A stretch of DNA of 64,000 nt. It comes from Pseudomonas capeferrum. GTDB taxonomy: Bacteria > Pseudomonadota > Gammaproteobacteria > Pseudomonadales > Pseudomonadaceae. The stretch lies in contig NZ_JAAMQM010000025.1 of the NCBI RefSeq assembly GCF_013523055.1, positions 29,513 to 93,512 on the forward strand, written 5' to 3'. Below are positions 52,303-60,904 of the stretch, one piece after another; the stretch's first letter is position 1; each line of letters opens with the position of its first letter. Under the pieces are notes generated by a model, which had not been told where the DNA came from, searched no databases, and was given only the letters and a program-made list of their open reading frames with translations. The position numbers were made by a program, and so were the translations under genes.

Positions 52303-53043
52303 GTGCCTGCCAGCCTGGCGCAAGTCATCCCCTGCCGCCCGTATGTGCGAAGCCTGATCGACACCGGTTTCTACAGCGAGATACCGATGCACCGCGGGGT
52401 GGTTGAGCGCGTAGAGCTCGCAGGTGGCTATGCCGTGGAGCTGAGCCTTTCAGGGGATGTATTTGATGGCTCTGCGGTATGTGAAGGGCGACTGGTTACA
52501 GCCTGGCTGCTATCGAAGTCAGAGGCTGTACCAGTCGCTGTCCTGGACGCGGTTTTGTTGTCCAGTGGGGAGGGGAAGCGATACTCCTTGGCTGAGGCTT
52601 GCGATCTGGTCAGCGAGACCGTCCAGAAGCTGGTTCACGAGCTGGTGAGAACCTGCCACCAGGACTTCTCTGCTGTGCTCGAAGCTGGCAGCGTCTTTGT
52701 TATAACCCGGCTGGAAGTTCGCGACAAATTCAGGTCGTCAGAACAGAGCGAGTCTATTATCGAAGCTTCATGCACCTGGCTTCGATCGAAATTCCGGTTG
52801 GTGCTGCTAACCCTGCAGCCGTTTCCTCTCCAATACGAAAATACTGCTCCAGTTCTAGGCAGCCGGCATTACGAGGCATACTGGCGAGCCCTTAGAGCGG
52901 ACGTGGAGAAGCTTTCTTTATACTACAGCTATCACTTTGATTGTATTGCTGCGTCACTTGAGTCTACTTTGTTGATCAAGCCGCTGAGCGGATACAAATG
53001 CGCGCTAAGCCGTGCAGGGTGGTCGTTTATAGCAGCGGAGTAA
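52303..53043 (+). CDS. Hypothetical protein
   Basis: 246 residues, GTG start 8 bp after the previous stop. Begins PASLAQVIPCRPYVRSLIDT; second half has LRSKFRLVLLTLQPFPLQY and several Tyr/Cys. Soluble. No family recognised. In the middle of the 52052-54244 operon. Confidence 0.6.
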   Translation: MPASLAQVIPCRPYVRSLIDTGFYSEIPMHRGVVERVELAGGYAVELSLSGDVFDGSAVCEGRLVTAWLLSKSEAVPVAVLDAVLLSSGEGKRYSLAEACDLVSETVQKLVHELVRTCHQDFSAVLEAGSVFVITRLEVRDKFRSSEQSESIIEASCTWLRSKFRLVLLTLQPFPLQYENTAPVLGSRHYEAYWRALRADVEKLSLYYSYHFDCIAASLESTLLIKPLSGYKCALSRAGWSFIAAE

Positions 53044-53045
53044 AT

Positions 53046-53306
53046 ATGCTCGCAAAATCGAAGCAGCCCAATGGCGTAAAGTATAATATTCAACTTCTCA
53101 TGAATGGGTGGGTGGTTGCAGCGCTCTTCTGGGTGGTTGGATCCTTAACTGATTTCCTCCTGGAAAAGTTCGAAATCATCCCTGCTTACAGCTACGGCTT
53201 TTGGGTCAAGGTTATTGGCTGGGCAATGGGTGGTTTTTTTGTCGCTCTGTTCATAATCCGCCTAGTTATCTATCGTTACCATGTAAAGATGGGCAAATAC
53301 CTATGA
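53046..53306 (+). CDS. Small membrane protein
   Basis: 86 residues from ATG 53046, two bases after the previous stop. Two membrane helices (GWVVAALFWVVGSLTDFLL and IGWAMGGFFVALFIIRLV). Stop overlaps the signal peptidase start (ATGA). Possibly a partner or substrate of it. Confidence 0.6.
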   Translation: MLAKSKQPNGVKYNIQLLMNGWVVAALFWVVGSLTDFLLEKFEIIPAYSYGFWVKVIGWAMGGFFVALFIIRLVIYRYHVKMGKYL

Positions 53307-54244
53307 GTCTGTTCTTGATCGGGGTTGGCTTGACGGTAGCTGCTCCGGCGCTGTGTCGCAAAAAGTATCAGGCCCATGGACCAGCCTGGATCTACTCCCT
53401 CGGGTGCGCCGCTGCGGTGCTTGGCCCATACATTTTGCTTTGCACATTTTTGGACATGGCGACCTTGCTCGCGACTGCAGCAGTCCTTGGGCTGCCGTTT
53501 TGGATGTATGAACGATATCTGGGAGCTAAAGGCCGGCATCACTTCACGCAAGGGGTAGTGGCCTTTCTGGTGGAGTTGACGCCTGTTGCCGTGTTCCTGC
53601 TCCTATTCCGATCCTTTGTCGCCGAGCCATACCTTGTTCCGTCGTCATCAATGCGCCCCACACTTGTGGTGGGTAGTGTCGTTGTAGTCGATAAGTTCAC
53701 CTATGGTATGAGATTACCATTCGTTCCGAAGCCAATCACGCAAGGCCGACCACCGAAACTTGGGGATGTTGTGGTTTTCCGATTCCCACTCGATCCGTCT
53801 AAGCCTTACATCAAGCGTGTGGTTGGAGTCCCCGGTGACCACATCACTTATCAAGGTGGTGTATTAGCCATTAATAATGCACCGGCGGTACATCTGGGCG
53901 AGAAGCCATTTGCTTACGAAGATGAAGCTAGCGGAAAGCTCAAACAAGCCGTTTATACGCTGGAGAAAATTCAGGACTTACAAATCGGCACGATCAAAGA
54001 CCCTGGCAGCAGTGACTTTGGTGTAAGCACTGACTTTCCTGCCATTCCCGGCTGTGAGAGAAGCGTGTCAGGCTTGTCATGTACTGTTCCTGCCGGTTCT
54101 TATTTTGTACTGGGTGATAACCGCCCCAATAGCTTGGACAGCCGCTACTGGGGTTTTGTCTCGGACAAGGAAATAATAGGTCGCGCCATTCTTGATCTTG
54201 ATTTCACTAACGGCAGATTGGAATTCAGTCGAATATCTCGCTGA
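53303..54244 (+). CDS. lepB: Signal peptidase I (plasmid-type LepB)
   Basis: 313 residues from ATG 53303. Three to four membrane helices at the N-terminus, then S26 motifs: catalytic S116 in SSSMRPT, K171 in YIKRVVGVPGD, and GDNRPNSLDSRYWGF. Cleaves signal peptides at the outer face of the inner membrane. Encoded at the end of an operon of small membrane proteins, suggesting a dedicated substrate rather than a housekeeping role. Confidence 0.93.
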   Translation: MSLFLIGVGLTVAAPALCRKKYQAHGPAWIYSLGCAAAVLGPYILLCTFLDMATLLATAAVLGLPFWMYERYLGAKGRHHFTQGVVAFLVELTPVAVFLLLFRSFVAEPYLVPSSSMRPTLVVGSVVVVDKFTYGMRLPFVPKPITQGRPPKLGDVVVFRFPLDPSKPYIKRVVGVPGDHITYQGGVLAINNAPAVHLGEKPFAYEDEASGKLKQAVYTLEKIQDLQIGTIKDPGSSDFGVSTDFPAIPGCERSVSGLSCTVPAGSYFVLGDNRPNSLDSRYWGFVSDKEIIGRAILDLDFTNGRLEFSRISR

Positions 54245-54360
54245 TTCGCTATCAAGGAGCAAGCTGTCATGGAGCAACGCAAGAATACACCCCCGTGTTC
54301 CTCATTACCTGTTTGTAAGGCAACGCAAGGCCTTGCACCCACCTTTCAGGAGAGAAACGC

Positions 54361-54891
54361 ATGAACTTCCATGACACCGCAATCAAATATGCCCAACTCG
54401 CAGCAGCTGCAGTCGATTCTCGCGGTAACCTGCTGCACCAGGTGGGGTCGTACCCTGCAGGAACGGTACGTGACGCTGAGCTCGCTGAACTTGAGCAAGC
54501 GTATCGATCGACAGTCTTCGCCGAGTTGGTGAGCTCCAGTGAACTGAAGGCCACGGCCCACGTAGTGTTGTCCCAGGATGACGACGAGTCTGGTGCGGAT
54601 GCAGAGGTGATCGGTATCTGCTTTGACTCCGCTTCGGCAGAAGGTCTTGCCGACGAAGCTGCATCCGAAATGGTTAAACGCATCAACCAGTTGCTGGCCA
54701 ATGACATGGGCGCCGATTTCGAACCTGTTTCAGTTACGCAGACTGGCCAGGAGCGCATCGTTTCCAATTCCAATGTCGGAATTCTGGGGGCTATTCGCAT
54801 CAAGACTGCTTCGGTAAGCATCGAGGGGAACGGTTTCGGACTGCATGCCGTTACCTCGCCAATCATCCCGCTTGGGGTGGCCAGTTTGTAA
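54361..54891 (+). CDS. Hypothetical protein
   Basis: 176 residues, AGGAG before ATG 54361. Acidic, alpha/beta (VVLSQDDDESGADAEVIGIC; MVKRINQLLANDMGADF). Not recognised. Followed by a terminator at 54903. The 116 bp before it hold no gene. Confidence 0.6.
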   Translation: MNFHDTAIKYAQLAAAAVDSRGNLLHQVGSYPAGTVRDAELAELEQAYRSTVFAELVSSSELKATAHVVLSQDDDESGADAEVIGICFDSASAEGLADEAASEMVKRINQLLANDMGADFEPVSVTQTGQERIVSNSNVGILGAIRIKTASVSIEGNGFGLHAVTSPIIPLGVASL

Positions 54892-54902
54892 ACCAGCTGT
54901 AT

Positions 54903-54930
54903 GCCCGGGCCAAGTGCCCGGGTTTTTTTT
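54903..54930 (+). terminator. Rho-independent terminator
   Basis: GCCCGGG(C) - short loop - GCCCGGG then T8. Confidence 0.9.
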
Positions 54931-55000
54931 GCCCTCGGACCTTTGGGCTCCGAGGGGTCACACATGGCGTTGTACTGATATGCACTCATCCAGTATTATC

Positions 55001-55016
55001 AGTACACGTTACGTAT
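55001..55016 (+). promoter_or_regulatory. Recurrent backbone motif
   Basis: AGTACACGTTACGTAT, preceded by TATTAT at 54994; 16 bp before the start at 55032 and after a terminator. A more divergent member of the motif set. Confidence 0.5.
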
Positions 55017-55031
55017 CGAAAGGGCCTAGTC

Positions 55032-55277
55032 ATGGATAGCCGTTCTTCACATTCTCTGATCATTCGCGTCGTGGTTGCTCTTGTCGTCGTAGTCATGGGC
55101 CTGCTGGCTACCATGGCTGTTGGCGCCGGCGTGGTGCAGATTTCCCCCCAGCTCATTTTTAAGGGCGTCTTCCTTTGTCTTGTCGGAGGGGCCCTGTACC
55201 TCATCATTCGCTCTTTCGTGGCCGCTCCTGTTGAGCTGGATGACCAGGTTGCTGCAGAACCGAACGGAAGCAAATAG
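55032..55277 (+). CDS. Small membrane protein
   Basis: 81 residues. Two membrane helices (IIRVVVALVVVVMGLLATMAV; FLCLVGGALYLIIRSFV) and an acidic tail. The stop is immediately followed by the start of the next gene at 55278. Not recognised. Confidence 0.6.
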   Translation: MDSRSSHSLIIRVVVALVVVVMGLLATMAVGAGVVQISPQLIFKGVFLCLVGGALYLIIRSFVAAPVELDDQVAAEPNGSK

Positions 55278-55898
55278 ATGTTCGACCTTCATGAAGGGAG
55301 CAGCGGTACCGAGGCGGCAGCCAACCTGAGCTCTCGCAATCTCTTTTTCGAATCGGCGGATAGCGGTTTGAGCAATGTTGCCTGGGCCCAGCTGATGGAC
55401 CAGTTCCGCGACGAGCAGGGCTGGGCGGATACCCGGCTTAGCAAAGAAATTGGCATCAGCATCTCCATGATCCGCCAATGCCGAGTGCACATGCGCCCGT
55501 TGCCTCCTCCAGCGCGCATACGCACGCTGGGCGCGATGGGTGTGGAGGTGACCTTGTCGACTTTGCTCGCAGCATTGCCAGAGCCCATTCGGGAGGCAGT
55601 GGAGGCGGCCAATCAACAGTCACAGGTGGTCCGCGAGACATTGGTATACGGTTTCTTCGATCGCCTTGACGCCGGCGGTTCACCAGACCTGGTCAGTGCC
55701 TTCTTCGATGGTTTGGCAGCGATCTCTGGGCTGAGTGACAGTGAGCAGGCGTCCAGAATCGGCCTGTCACTGGAGGATTTCATTCTGATCCGCACGGGGC
55801 GTAAGCCCATCCCGTTTCGCGTCAAGATGGCTATATCCGGTGCTTACACGGCCAAGGAGCTTGGCCCCCTAATCCTGTCGCTGCTGCCGGCCGCCTAG
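55278..55898 (+). CDS. Putative double helix-turn-helix protein
   Basis: 206 residues, start abutting the previous stop. Two HTH-like segments: WADTRLSKEIGISISMIRQC (about 55-75) and EQASRIGLSLEDFILIRTGR (about 155-175), each followed by a similar helix. Possibly a duplicated Cro-type DNA-binding domain. Role unknown. Confidence 0.5.
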   Translation: MFDLHEGSSGTEAAANLSSRNLFFESADSGLSNVAWAQLMDQFRDEQGWADTRLSKEIGISISMIRQCRVHMRPLPPPARIRTLGAMGVEVTLSTLLAALPEPIREAVEAANQQSQVVRETLVYGFFDRLDAGGSPDLVSAFFDGLAAISGLSDSEQASRIGLSLEDFILIRTGRKPIPFRVKMAISGAYTAKELGPLILSLLPAA

Positions 55899-55933
55899 GG
55901 AAGGGAAATTCACAGAATCAAGTGATCCATATC

Positions 55934-55952
55934 GTATACGTACGTGTTATGC
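55934..55952 (+). promoter_or_regulatory. Recurrent backbone motif
   Basis: GTATACGTACGTGTTATGC, 50 bp before the start at 56002. Confidence 0.65.
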
Positions 55953-56001
55953 TTCAGATCGATTCCGGTGGTTTTCGCCGGCAAAACTTCTGGAGGTGTC
56001 C

Positions 56002-56634
56002 ATGGCGGCTCACATTACTGCTCCAACCAAGTGCCTTTGTGGGCACATTGATCTGTTCAGCTTTTCCTCTCCAGGGATGAGCGGGCGCCGGCAGGATCGC
56101 CTCTACGCCAACAGCACTCTCTGCGGGGATTGCAGCGCCCACATCCGCGACCTGGTTAAGCCCCAAGCAAAGGGCTTCTATAAGATCACTTTGCCCCAGC
56201 TGGTGGGCCGCCCTCGTTCTGTTTCCTGGGCCAATTCGCTCCGCGTGGCTCATATACGCTCTCTCGGTCCGATCATGGCCCGTCTGAAGTGCAGTACTGA
56301 TCCAGTGGCAGTTGTGGCGCTGGCTGTCTTCGAGATGCTCTTCAAGATCACTGATGCCAACTTCTGGCTTTCGGGCAAGGATCAAGCTTTTGGCGCTGGC
56401 CACTGGGTGGTTTCGGAGATCGAGCATTTGATGCGCAAGCGTGACCTGTCCATGCACGAGAACTCCCGTTCGGCCTATTGCTACTGGAAGGCAATTAATC
56501 CCGCAGTCATCCACCAAGCCCGGCAGGAAGCGTCTGCGCTTCTGTCCTCGCCCCCAGTGTCGACGGGTGAGTCGCCGGCAGTTCAACCATCCCAAGCGCA
56601 ACCCCCAGCGGGCGGCACCTCGGTGTTCCTCTGA
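56002..56634 (+). CDS. Hypothetical protein with N-terminal Cys pairs
   Basis: 210 residues from ATG 56002 (TGGAGG 5 nt upstream; a GTG at 55996 is in frame). CLCGH and LCGDCS near the N-terminus may form a zinc site. Helical middle, Pro-rich disordered end (PSQAQPPAGGTS). Not recognised. Confidence 0.6.
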   Translation: MAAHITAPTKCLCGHIDLFSFSSPGMSGRRQDRLYANSTLCGDCSAHIRDLVKPQAKGFYKITLPQLVGRPRSVSWANSLRVAHIRSLGPIMARLKCSTDPVAVVALAVFEMLFKITDANFWLSGKDQAFGAGHWVVSEIEHLMRKRDLSMHENSRSAYCYWKAINPAVIHQARQEASALLSSPPVSTGESPAVQPSQAQPPAGGTSVFL

Positions 56635-56654
56635 TCGGTGTCTCAGGTGAATTC

Positions 56655-57323
56655 GTGCAACTAGAGAACTCAATAGCGCACCAAGATGCAGCTGCGCTTG
56701 CTTCACCAGCTCCAGCCGACACCCCTTGCTGCGCGGTAATAGGGGGGTCGGTTGAATGCGCTGGATATGGTTTCGTGGCGAGCCAGGGGGCTATCGTTGG
56801 CCATAATGAGATGCCCCCTTGCCCTGCGTGCAATACCGTGTTGTTTCTGGCCAACGCGAAGAACCAGGCCTCTGCGCCTGCAGGAGCAGCCGGCAGCGAC
56901 ATGACAACAGAGCAGATCTGGCTGGATGCGCTCCGTGTGGCTCATCGGGAGAACCCAGGTGGCGTGCACGCGGCCTTGGAAGAGGTCGGTGAGGTGCATG
57001 TCAGGGTATCTGGGCCTGATCGATCGACCGCTGTTGTTCGTACTTACAACGCTCCATACCAGCTCAGTGAGACAGAGCTCGATGATGCGGCCGTCGACGC
57101 CATCGCGCTCAACATGAAGGTGAAGATGGCCAGGAACCGGGCGAAAGGCCGTGCTGGCTGGAATGAAGGCGATACATGCACAGCTGATTTCCTTTCGAAA
57201 GAGCTGCGCGAGCACGTAGAGAAAGGAGATCCGCTCGATGTCGCGATCTACGCGATGATGTTGAACCTTCGCGGAGAGGTCATCTCAGCGGCAGATTGCA
57301 GCGCCCACACATCAACTGAATGA
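56655..57323 (+). CDS. Hypothetical protein with phage-type C-terminal domain
   Basis: 222 residues from GTG 56655. N-terminal Cys pairs (CPAC), then from about residue 155 a domain NMKVKMARNRAKGRAGWNEG ... LREHVEKGDPLDVAIYAMML, a pattern I associate with small phage/plasmid proteins that carry KGR-GW and KGDP-DVA. Stop overlaps the next start (ATGA). Confidence 0.6.
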   Translation: MQLENSIAHQDAAALASPAPADTPCCAVIGGSVECAGYGFVASQGAIVGHNEMPPCPACNTVLFLANAKNQASAPAGAAGSDMTTEQIWLDALRVAHRENPGGVHAALEEVGEVHVRVSGPDRSTAVVRTYNAPYQLSETELDDAAVDAIALNMKVKMARNRAKGRAGWNEGDTCTADFLSKELREHVEKGDPLDVAIYAMMLNLRGEVISAADCSAHTSTE

Positions 57324-57745
57324 GTAAGACCCCCCCCATGATCAAATTGACAAAGCTTGCCCTCCTGGCCATTGCGTCACTCAGCGCATGCAATGCCTCT
57401 GCTGTCGAACTGGTGCTTTCTTCCAATGCCACTGAAATCCCCCATGACCTGGTCAAGGAAACGATTTCAGCGCACCTGCCACGGCAAATCGTAGAGCTTG
57501 ATGGCAGCTACAAACTTTACGCATACCTGGAGACGGCCGACTACCAGCCGGGAGAACGGCTTTACAGCTATTCAGTGCAGCTTCATAAACGGGTGGAGGA
57601 GGCTGGCACCGGTAAGGTCTATTGGGTTAGTACTGGCGGCATCCGCGGCCATGGTGTTGCCACCGTAGCGCAGGACACGATTCTGGCCAACCTGGGTAGT
57701 GATCTCGTGGCCGGCGCCAATTCTTTCAAGCTCGATCAGATGTAA
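57320..57745 (+). CDS. Small exported protein
   Basis: 141 residues with a signal peptide (KLTKLALLAIASLSACNASA), possibly a lipoprotein given the Cys. The mature part is beta-rich (YKLYAYLETADYQPGERLYS). Coupled to the previous gene by ATGA overlap. Not recognised. Confidence 0.6.
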   Translation: MSKTPPMIKLTKLALLAIASLSACNASAVELVLSSNATEIPHDLVKETISAHLPRQIVELDGSYKLYAYLETADYQPGERLYSYSVQLHKRVEEAGTGKVYWVSTGGIRGHGVATVAQDTILANLGSDLVAGANSFKLDQM

Positions 57746-57822
57746 TGCCAAGGTAGGTAGGGAATCCCTGACAGCTCATTCTTACAGCGTGACAATAAAA
57801 ATTCATAGGCGATACTATTCGG

Positions 57823-57843
57823 GTACGCGTACGCGTTATGTAT
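57823..57843 (+). promoter_or_regulatory. Recurrent backbone motif
   Basis: Positions 57823-57843 contain GTACGCGTACGCGTTATG and end TAT. It lies 39 bp before the proposed start at 57882, inside an open frame that extends back to 57699, so it helps to fix the start. Confidence 0.7.
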
Positions 57844-57881
57844 CTGCAAGCCTAGTGAAGCTGTCAGCGTTGGAGCTCGAT

Positions 57882-58676
57882 ATGACTGCAAAACCACCTT
57901 TTCTTTTGTCTCTGTCAGGGGCAGTCGCACTGTCCCTAATCTCAACTGACTCGTTCAGTTTCAGTCTTGTGCCAGACCCGCCTTCGAGCGAACTGCCTAC
58001 GTACCTGGCTGCATCTGCGGGGGCCATTTTCCTCCTCGGCGCCTGGTACAGGTTCAACCGGTACAGAACTACGGCACAAGTGGCAGAGCTGCGGATCCAG
58101 CGCCAACTACAGGCGCTTGAGAAGCTGGAGACCCAGGTCGGCCGAGCGGAACAAGTACTGTCCTTGGAGTGTGAATTCATGACGCACCAGGTGCGCACCG
58201 AGCTTCAAGATTCCCTGTACGCCATCACTACAGACACCATTCGGAACATGGGTGGGCTGCGCAGGGGGGAACTCATGACCGACAAGCAGTTCAGCAAGTT
58301 GATGGCGCGGTCTTATGAGCTTTTCAGCAGCCTGGAGAAAGCGCAGGCCAATGAGGTCACGCTCAGTCTGGATGATGATGTGCCACTGCTCATGCCAGAA
58401 CGGGGCAATCCTCTACCTAAGCCGGTACCACAAAAGCGTCCTGATGCCCCCCTGACACTCCAAGCCCCCACGGCAACTGCGGCAGCGAGTATCCCGATTC
58501 CGGTGAAGCCGCGGCCGAAGGGCGCCAACGCAGACGCAGGGGAGTCGGATGGGGTGCCGGCGCTGGCAGTTACGTCAGCTCTCGTTCTGGGTGGTGCTCT
58601 GCTCTCCAGCAATGGGATGTTCTTGGGTGGTGATGATGCCCAAGAGTCAGGTCAGAACGACTCCCTGGATGATTGA
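57882..58676 (+). CDS. Membrane-anchored coiled-coil protein
   Basis: 264 residues from ATG 57882 (GGAG upstream). Two hydrophobic segments near the N-terminus (PFLLSLSGAVALSLIS; YLAASAGAIFLLGAWY), then a coiled coil (AELRIQRQLQALEKLETQVG), then a Pro/Ala-rich linker and a hydrophobic stretch near the end (ALAVTSALVLGGALL). Not recognised. Confidence 0.6.
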   Translation: MTAKPPFLLSLSGAVALSLISTDSFSFSLVPDPPSSELPTYLAASAGAIFLLGAWYRFNRYRTTAQVAELRIQRQLQALEKLETQVGRAEQVLSLECEFMTHQVRTELQDSLYAITTDTIRNMGGLRRGELMTDKQFSKLMARSYELFSSLEKAQANEVTLSLDDDVPLLMPERGNPLPKPVPQKRPDAPLTLQAPTATAAASIPIPVKPRPKGANADAGESDGVPALAVTSALVLGGALLSSNGMFLGGDDAQESGQNDSLDD

Positions 58677-58681
58677 GGCTT

Positions 58682-59320
58682 ATGGAGAACTCCAAGCCCG
58701 CGCCTGGTATCGAAGTGTCCTCTGCTAGGCGCATCACTGACTCAAGCATGCAGGGCATCACCCGTGACAATCGCCCATCGAAGCCTTCTGATGCCGGCTG
58801 GCGTGTTCGACTGATGAAGGATGGGAAGTTTGTCGCCGATCGCCATTTTCGCGACCTAGCCTACCACGGCCGTTCCCGGGCGAAGCACGCAGCGCAATGC
58901 TATCGCGACGACATGGCCACAGAACACCAGATCCAGTTCGCCCAAACCGTGCACACTGATCTTGCGCACCAGCGCCATGCAGCAGGCCTGACTCAAGCAG
59001 CTATAGCCTCGATGCTGTCCGTGTCGCCCGGGCTGGTATCGAAATGGGAGAAGGGGGCCGATATGCCGGTTGCAGCTCGATCACTCTTCCGCGCTGCAGT
59101 GCAAGCTGAGTTGGTCGGCGACGCCCCGAGCCTGGCCGGTGCGGATATCAGGCGCATCAGGGCCGAGGTTCTAGGCTGGACACAAGCACAACTGGCCGAT
59201 GCGCTGGGGTGGGCTTACGCCGCAGTAGGCTATTGGGAAAGAGGACAACGGCGGATACCAGGCTGGGTCCAGGTGTACATGAAGGCGATCGACGAGGGCC
59301 GTGTCAGTGGCAAGCAGTGA
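58682..59320 (+). CDS. AP2-like plus double-XRE regulator
   Basis: 212 residues from ATG 58682. Residues 40-80 (GWRVRLMKDGKFVADRHFRD ... SRAKHAAQCYRDD) resemble an AP2-type DNA-binding fold. Two XRE HTHs follow: AGLTQAAIASMLSVSPGLVS (about 105-125) and LGWTQAQLADALGWAYAAVG (about 165-185). Likely a transcription factor of the backbone. Such a three-domain combination is uncommon. Confidence 0.7.
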   Translation: MENSKPAPGIEVSSARRITDSSMQGITRDNRPSKPSDAGWRVRLMKDGKFVADRHFRDLAYHGRSRAKHAAQCYRDDMATEHQIQFAQTVHTDLAHQRHAAGLTQAAIASMLSVSPGLVSKWEKGADMPVAARSLFRAAVQAELVGDAPSLAGADIRRIRAEVLGWTQAQLADALGWAYAAVGYWERGQRRIPGWVQVYMKAIDEGRVSGKQ

Positions 59321-59690
59321 GGATGTTGGTAGCAGTTCAACAATTGACGGGGCGATCAGCCAGTGGAGGCAAGTGAAGCCCTTGCACCTACGCCTCCCGA
59401 TCGTCTTTTCAGATGGTACTCAACTTGCCCGCTTCGCAGTCGACTGCGGCCAGTGCCGGCGTAGTTTGAACGGACATTTGGTGAGGGGTGAGATCAGACC
59501 TCAGCCGGGCGATCGCTTCGAGCTGGTTGGGCTTGCTGCCTGTGAGGCATGCGCGTCGTTCACCCGATTCGCGATCATGTGTACGGGGTCATCCGGTTCG
59601 GTGCGGCTTGAGTTGTCAGCTGCTGGGCAATTGAAGCGGCATGAGGTGCACACAACTTGGTGGACGAAGTTGAGGGCCATTTTTCGATAG
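59301..59690 (+). CDS. Hypothetical protein with zinc-like Cys pairs
   Basis: 129 residues from GTG 59301 or 59307, overlapping the previous gene. DCGQCRRSL and ACEAC could form a zinc site. Beta-rich. Not recognised. Confidence 0.5.
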   Translation: MSVASSEDVGSSSTIDGAISQWRQVKPLHLRLPIVFSDGTQLARFAVDCGQCRRSLNGHLVRGEIRPQPGDRFELVGLAACEACASFTRFAIMCTGSSGSVRLELSAAGQLKRHEVHTTWWTKLRAIFR

Positions 59691-59692
59691 GC

Positions 59693-59721
59693 AAAAAAAA
59701 CCCCTACATCAAGTGTAGGGG
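59693..59721 (-). terminator. Rho-independent terminator (minus strand)
   Basis: CCCCTACA - loop - TGTAGGGG with eight A on the plus strand before it, that is T8 after the stem for the minus-strand ParB-like gene. Confidence 0.88.
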
Positions 59722-59738
59722 TAGCCTGGAAGGCATGG

Positions 59739-60725
59739 TTAGTCCTCAGTAGTTTTGAGGTTGAGCTCTTGCTCAGTGGACGGGTTTACGTTCAGTTTTT
59801 TCTCTTCCTCTTCCGCCAGGCGGAATTGTTCGAGAATATCTTCAAGCCGCTTTTGGTTTTCCGGGGAAAGCTGGCTGAAGCCTTTGTCTTGCCGAATCTC
59901 TAGGATTGCCGTTTTCATCGTTGGTGCTGCGTTGGTGATTGCCTTCTTGATGACCTTGCCTGGTACAAAACGAGGCATCAGCTTCTCTGTTCTGCCGCCT
60001 GCAGCAGCTGAACGGGCAAGGCCTTGCTCGATCACTTGCAGAGCTTTGGGACCATGCTCTTGAAGTATCTGAACTGCCAGCGTGAAGGAAACCACTTCGT
60101 CGCGGACATAGTTCCTGATCTCGATAGGTCCGTTGATCATCAAGAGGTAGTCCGAAACCTGGGCGGGCCAGAGATTCAGTTTTTTGGCGATCGCGGTATG
60201 GTCATCGGGGTGGAAGCGGGTCATGCGTTTGCAAACGACTGCGGTCGCATACGGGCTAAGCGGTGAACCATTGTTGCTGATCACGAGGTCTGCCGTCATG
60301 TCCTCTTCAGAACAATCATCTGCAGCAATGATGCAAGGAATGGTTGGAATGCTTTCACCGTCAGCGATCGCTTCCAGCGTGGCTTCAAGCCGCTGATGGC
60401 CACGCTTCAGACAAATAGACTGCCCGCCATTTTCATCGCGACGGATGATGACCGACAGAGCGGAATCCTTTTTAAAACCATTGTCTTTGATTGACTGCTT
60501 CAGCTTTTGAACGTTGGCCAGGTAGGCGGCATTGCGCTCCCTGACATTGTATCCCGGGATGACCTTGATGGTGCTTGGCGCCACATTCCACAGGTCGCCG
60601 GCGGTAAATTTCTTTTTTCCATCACCTTCTTCCATTGCCTTCTTGATGTTGCCAGTGGCGATGATCATGCGGAAATCCAGATCCATCTGGTGTTCGGTGC
60701 TGCTGTTTTCGACGGCTGCGGTCAT
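59739..60725 (-). CDS. ParB/KorB-like protein without ParA
   Basis: 328 residues, GGAGGG before the start. ParB-type N-terminal domain: GYNVRERNAAYLANVQKLKQ, SALSVIIRRDENG, then the CTP-loop-type motif LKRGHQRLEATL. A KorB/HTH-like region (IAKKLNLWPAQVSDYLLMI) and an acidic, Lys-rich tail follow. It could act in partition, regulation or DNA processing. No parA gene is adjacent, so partition is not established. Its promoter holds the backbone motif. Confidence 0.75.
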   Translation of the reverse strand: MTAAVENSSTEHQMDLDFRMIIATGNIKKAMEEGDGKKKFTAGDLWNVAPSTIKVIPGYNVRERNAAYLANVQKLKQSIKDNGFKKDSALSVIIRRDENGGQSICLKRGHQRLEATLEAIADGESIPTIPCIIAADDCSEEDMTADLVISNNGSPLSPYATAVVCKRMTRFHPDDHTAIAKKLNLWPAQVSDYLLMINGPIEIRNYVRDEVVSFTLAVQILQEHGPKALQVIEQGLARSAAAGGRTEKLMPRFVPGKVIKKAITNAAPTMKTAILEIRQDKGFSQLSPENQKRLEDILEQFRLAEEEEKKLNVNPSTEQELNLKTTED

Positions 60726-60850
60726 GGCGGTGCCCTCCTGAAGGGTCAGTGATCGTTGAACTTGCTAACAGAGATGACTGACACCTGCGCATAACCCAGA
60801 TTTGCCGACACCAGCCATCCGGACAGATATGCTACCTGTCTGGCGCGGCA

Positions 60851-60877
60851 ATAATACATAACGCGTACGCATACGCG
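60851..60877 (-). promoter_or_regulatory. Recurrent backbone motif
   Basis: On the minus strand it reads TATGCGTACGCGTTATGTAT then TAT, the same 23 bases as at 50791-50813 on the plus strand. It is 126 bp upstream of the ParB-like gene. Confidence 0.7.
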
Positions 60878-60904
60878 AAAGGTATTTCTTAAAGGATTGC
60901 TGCG

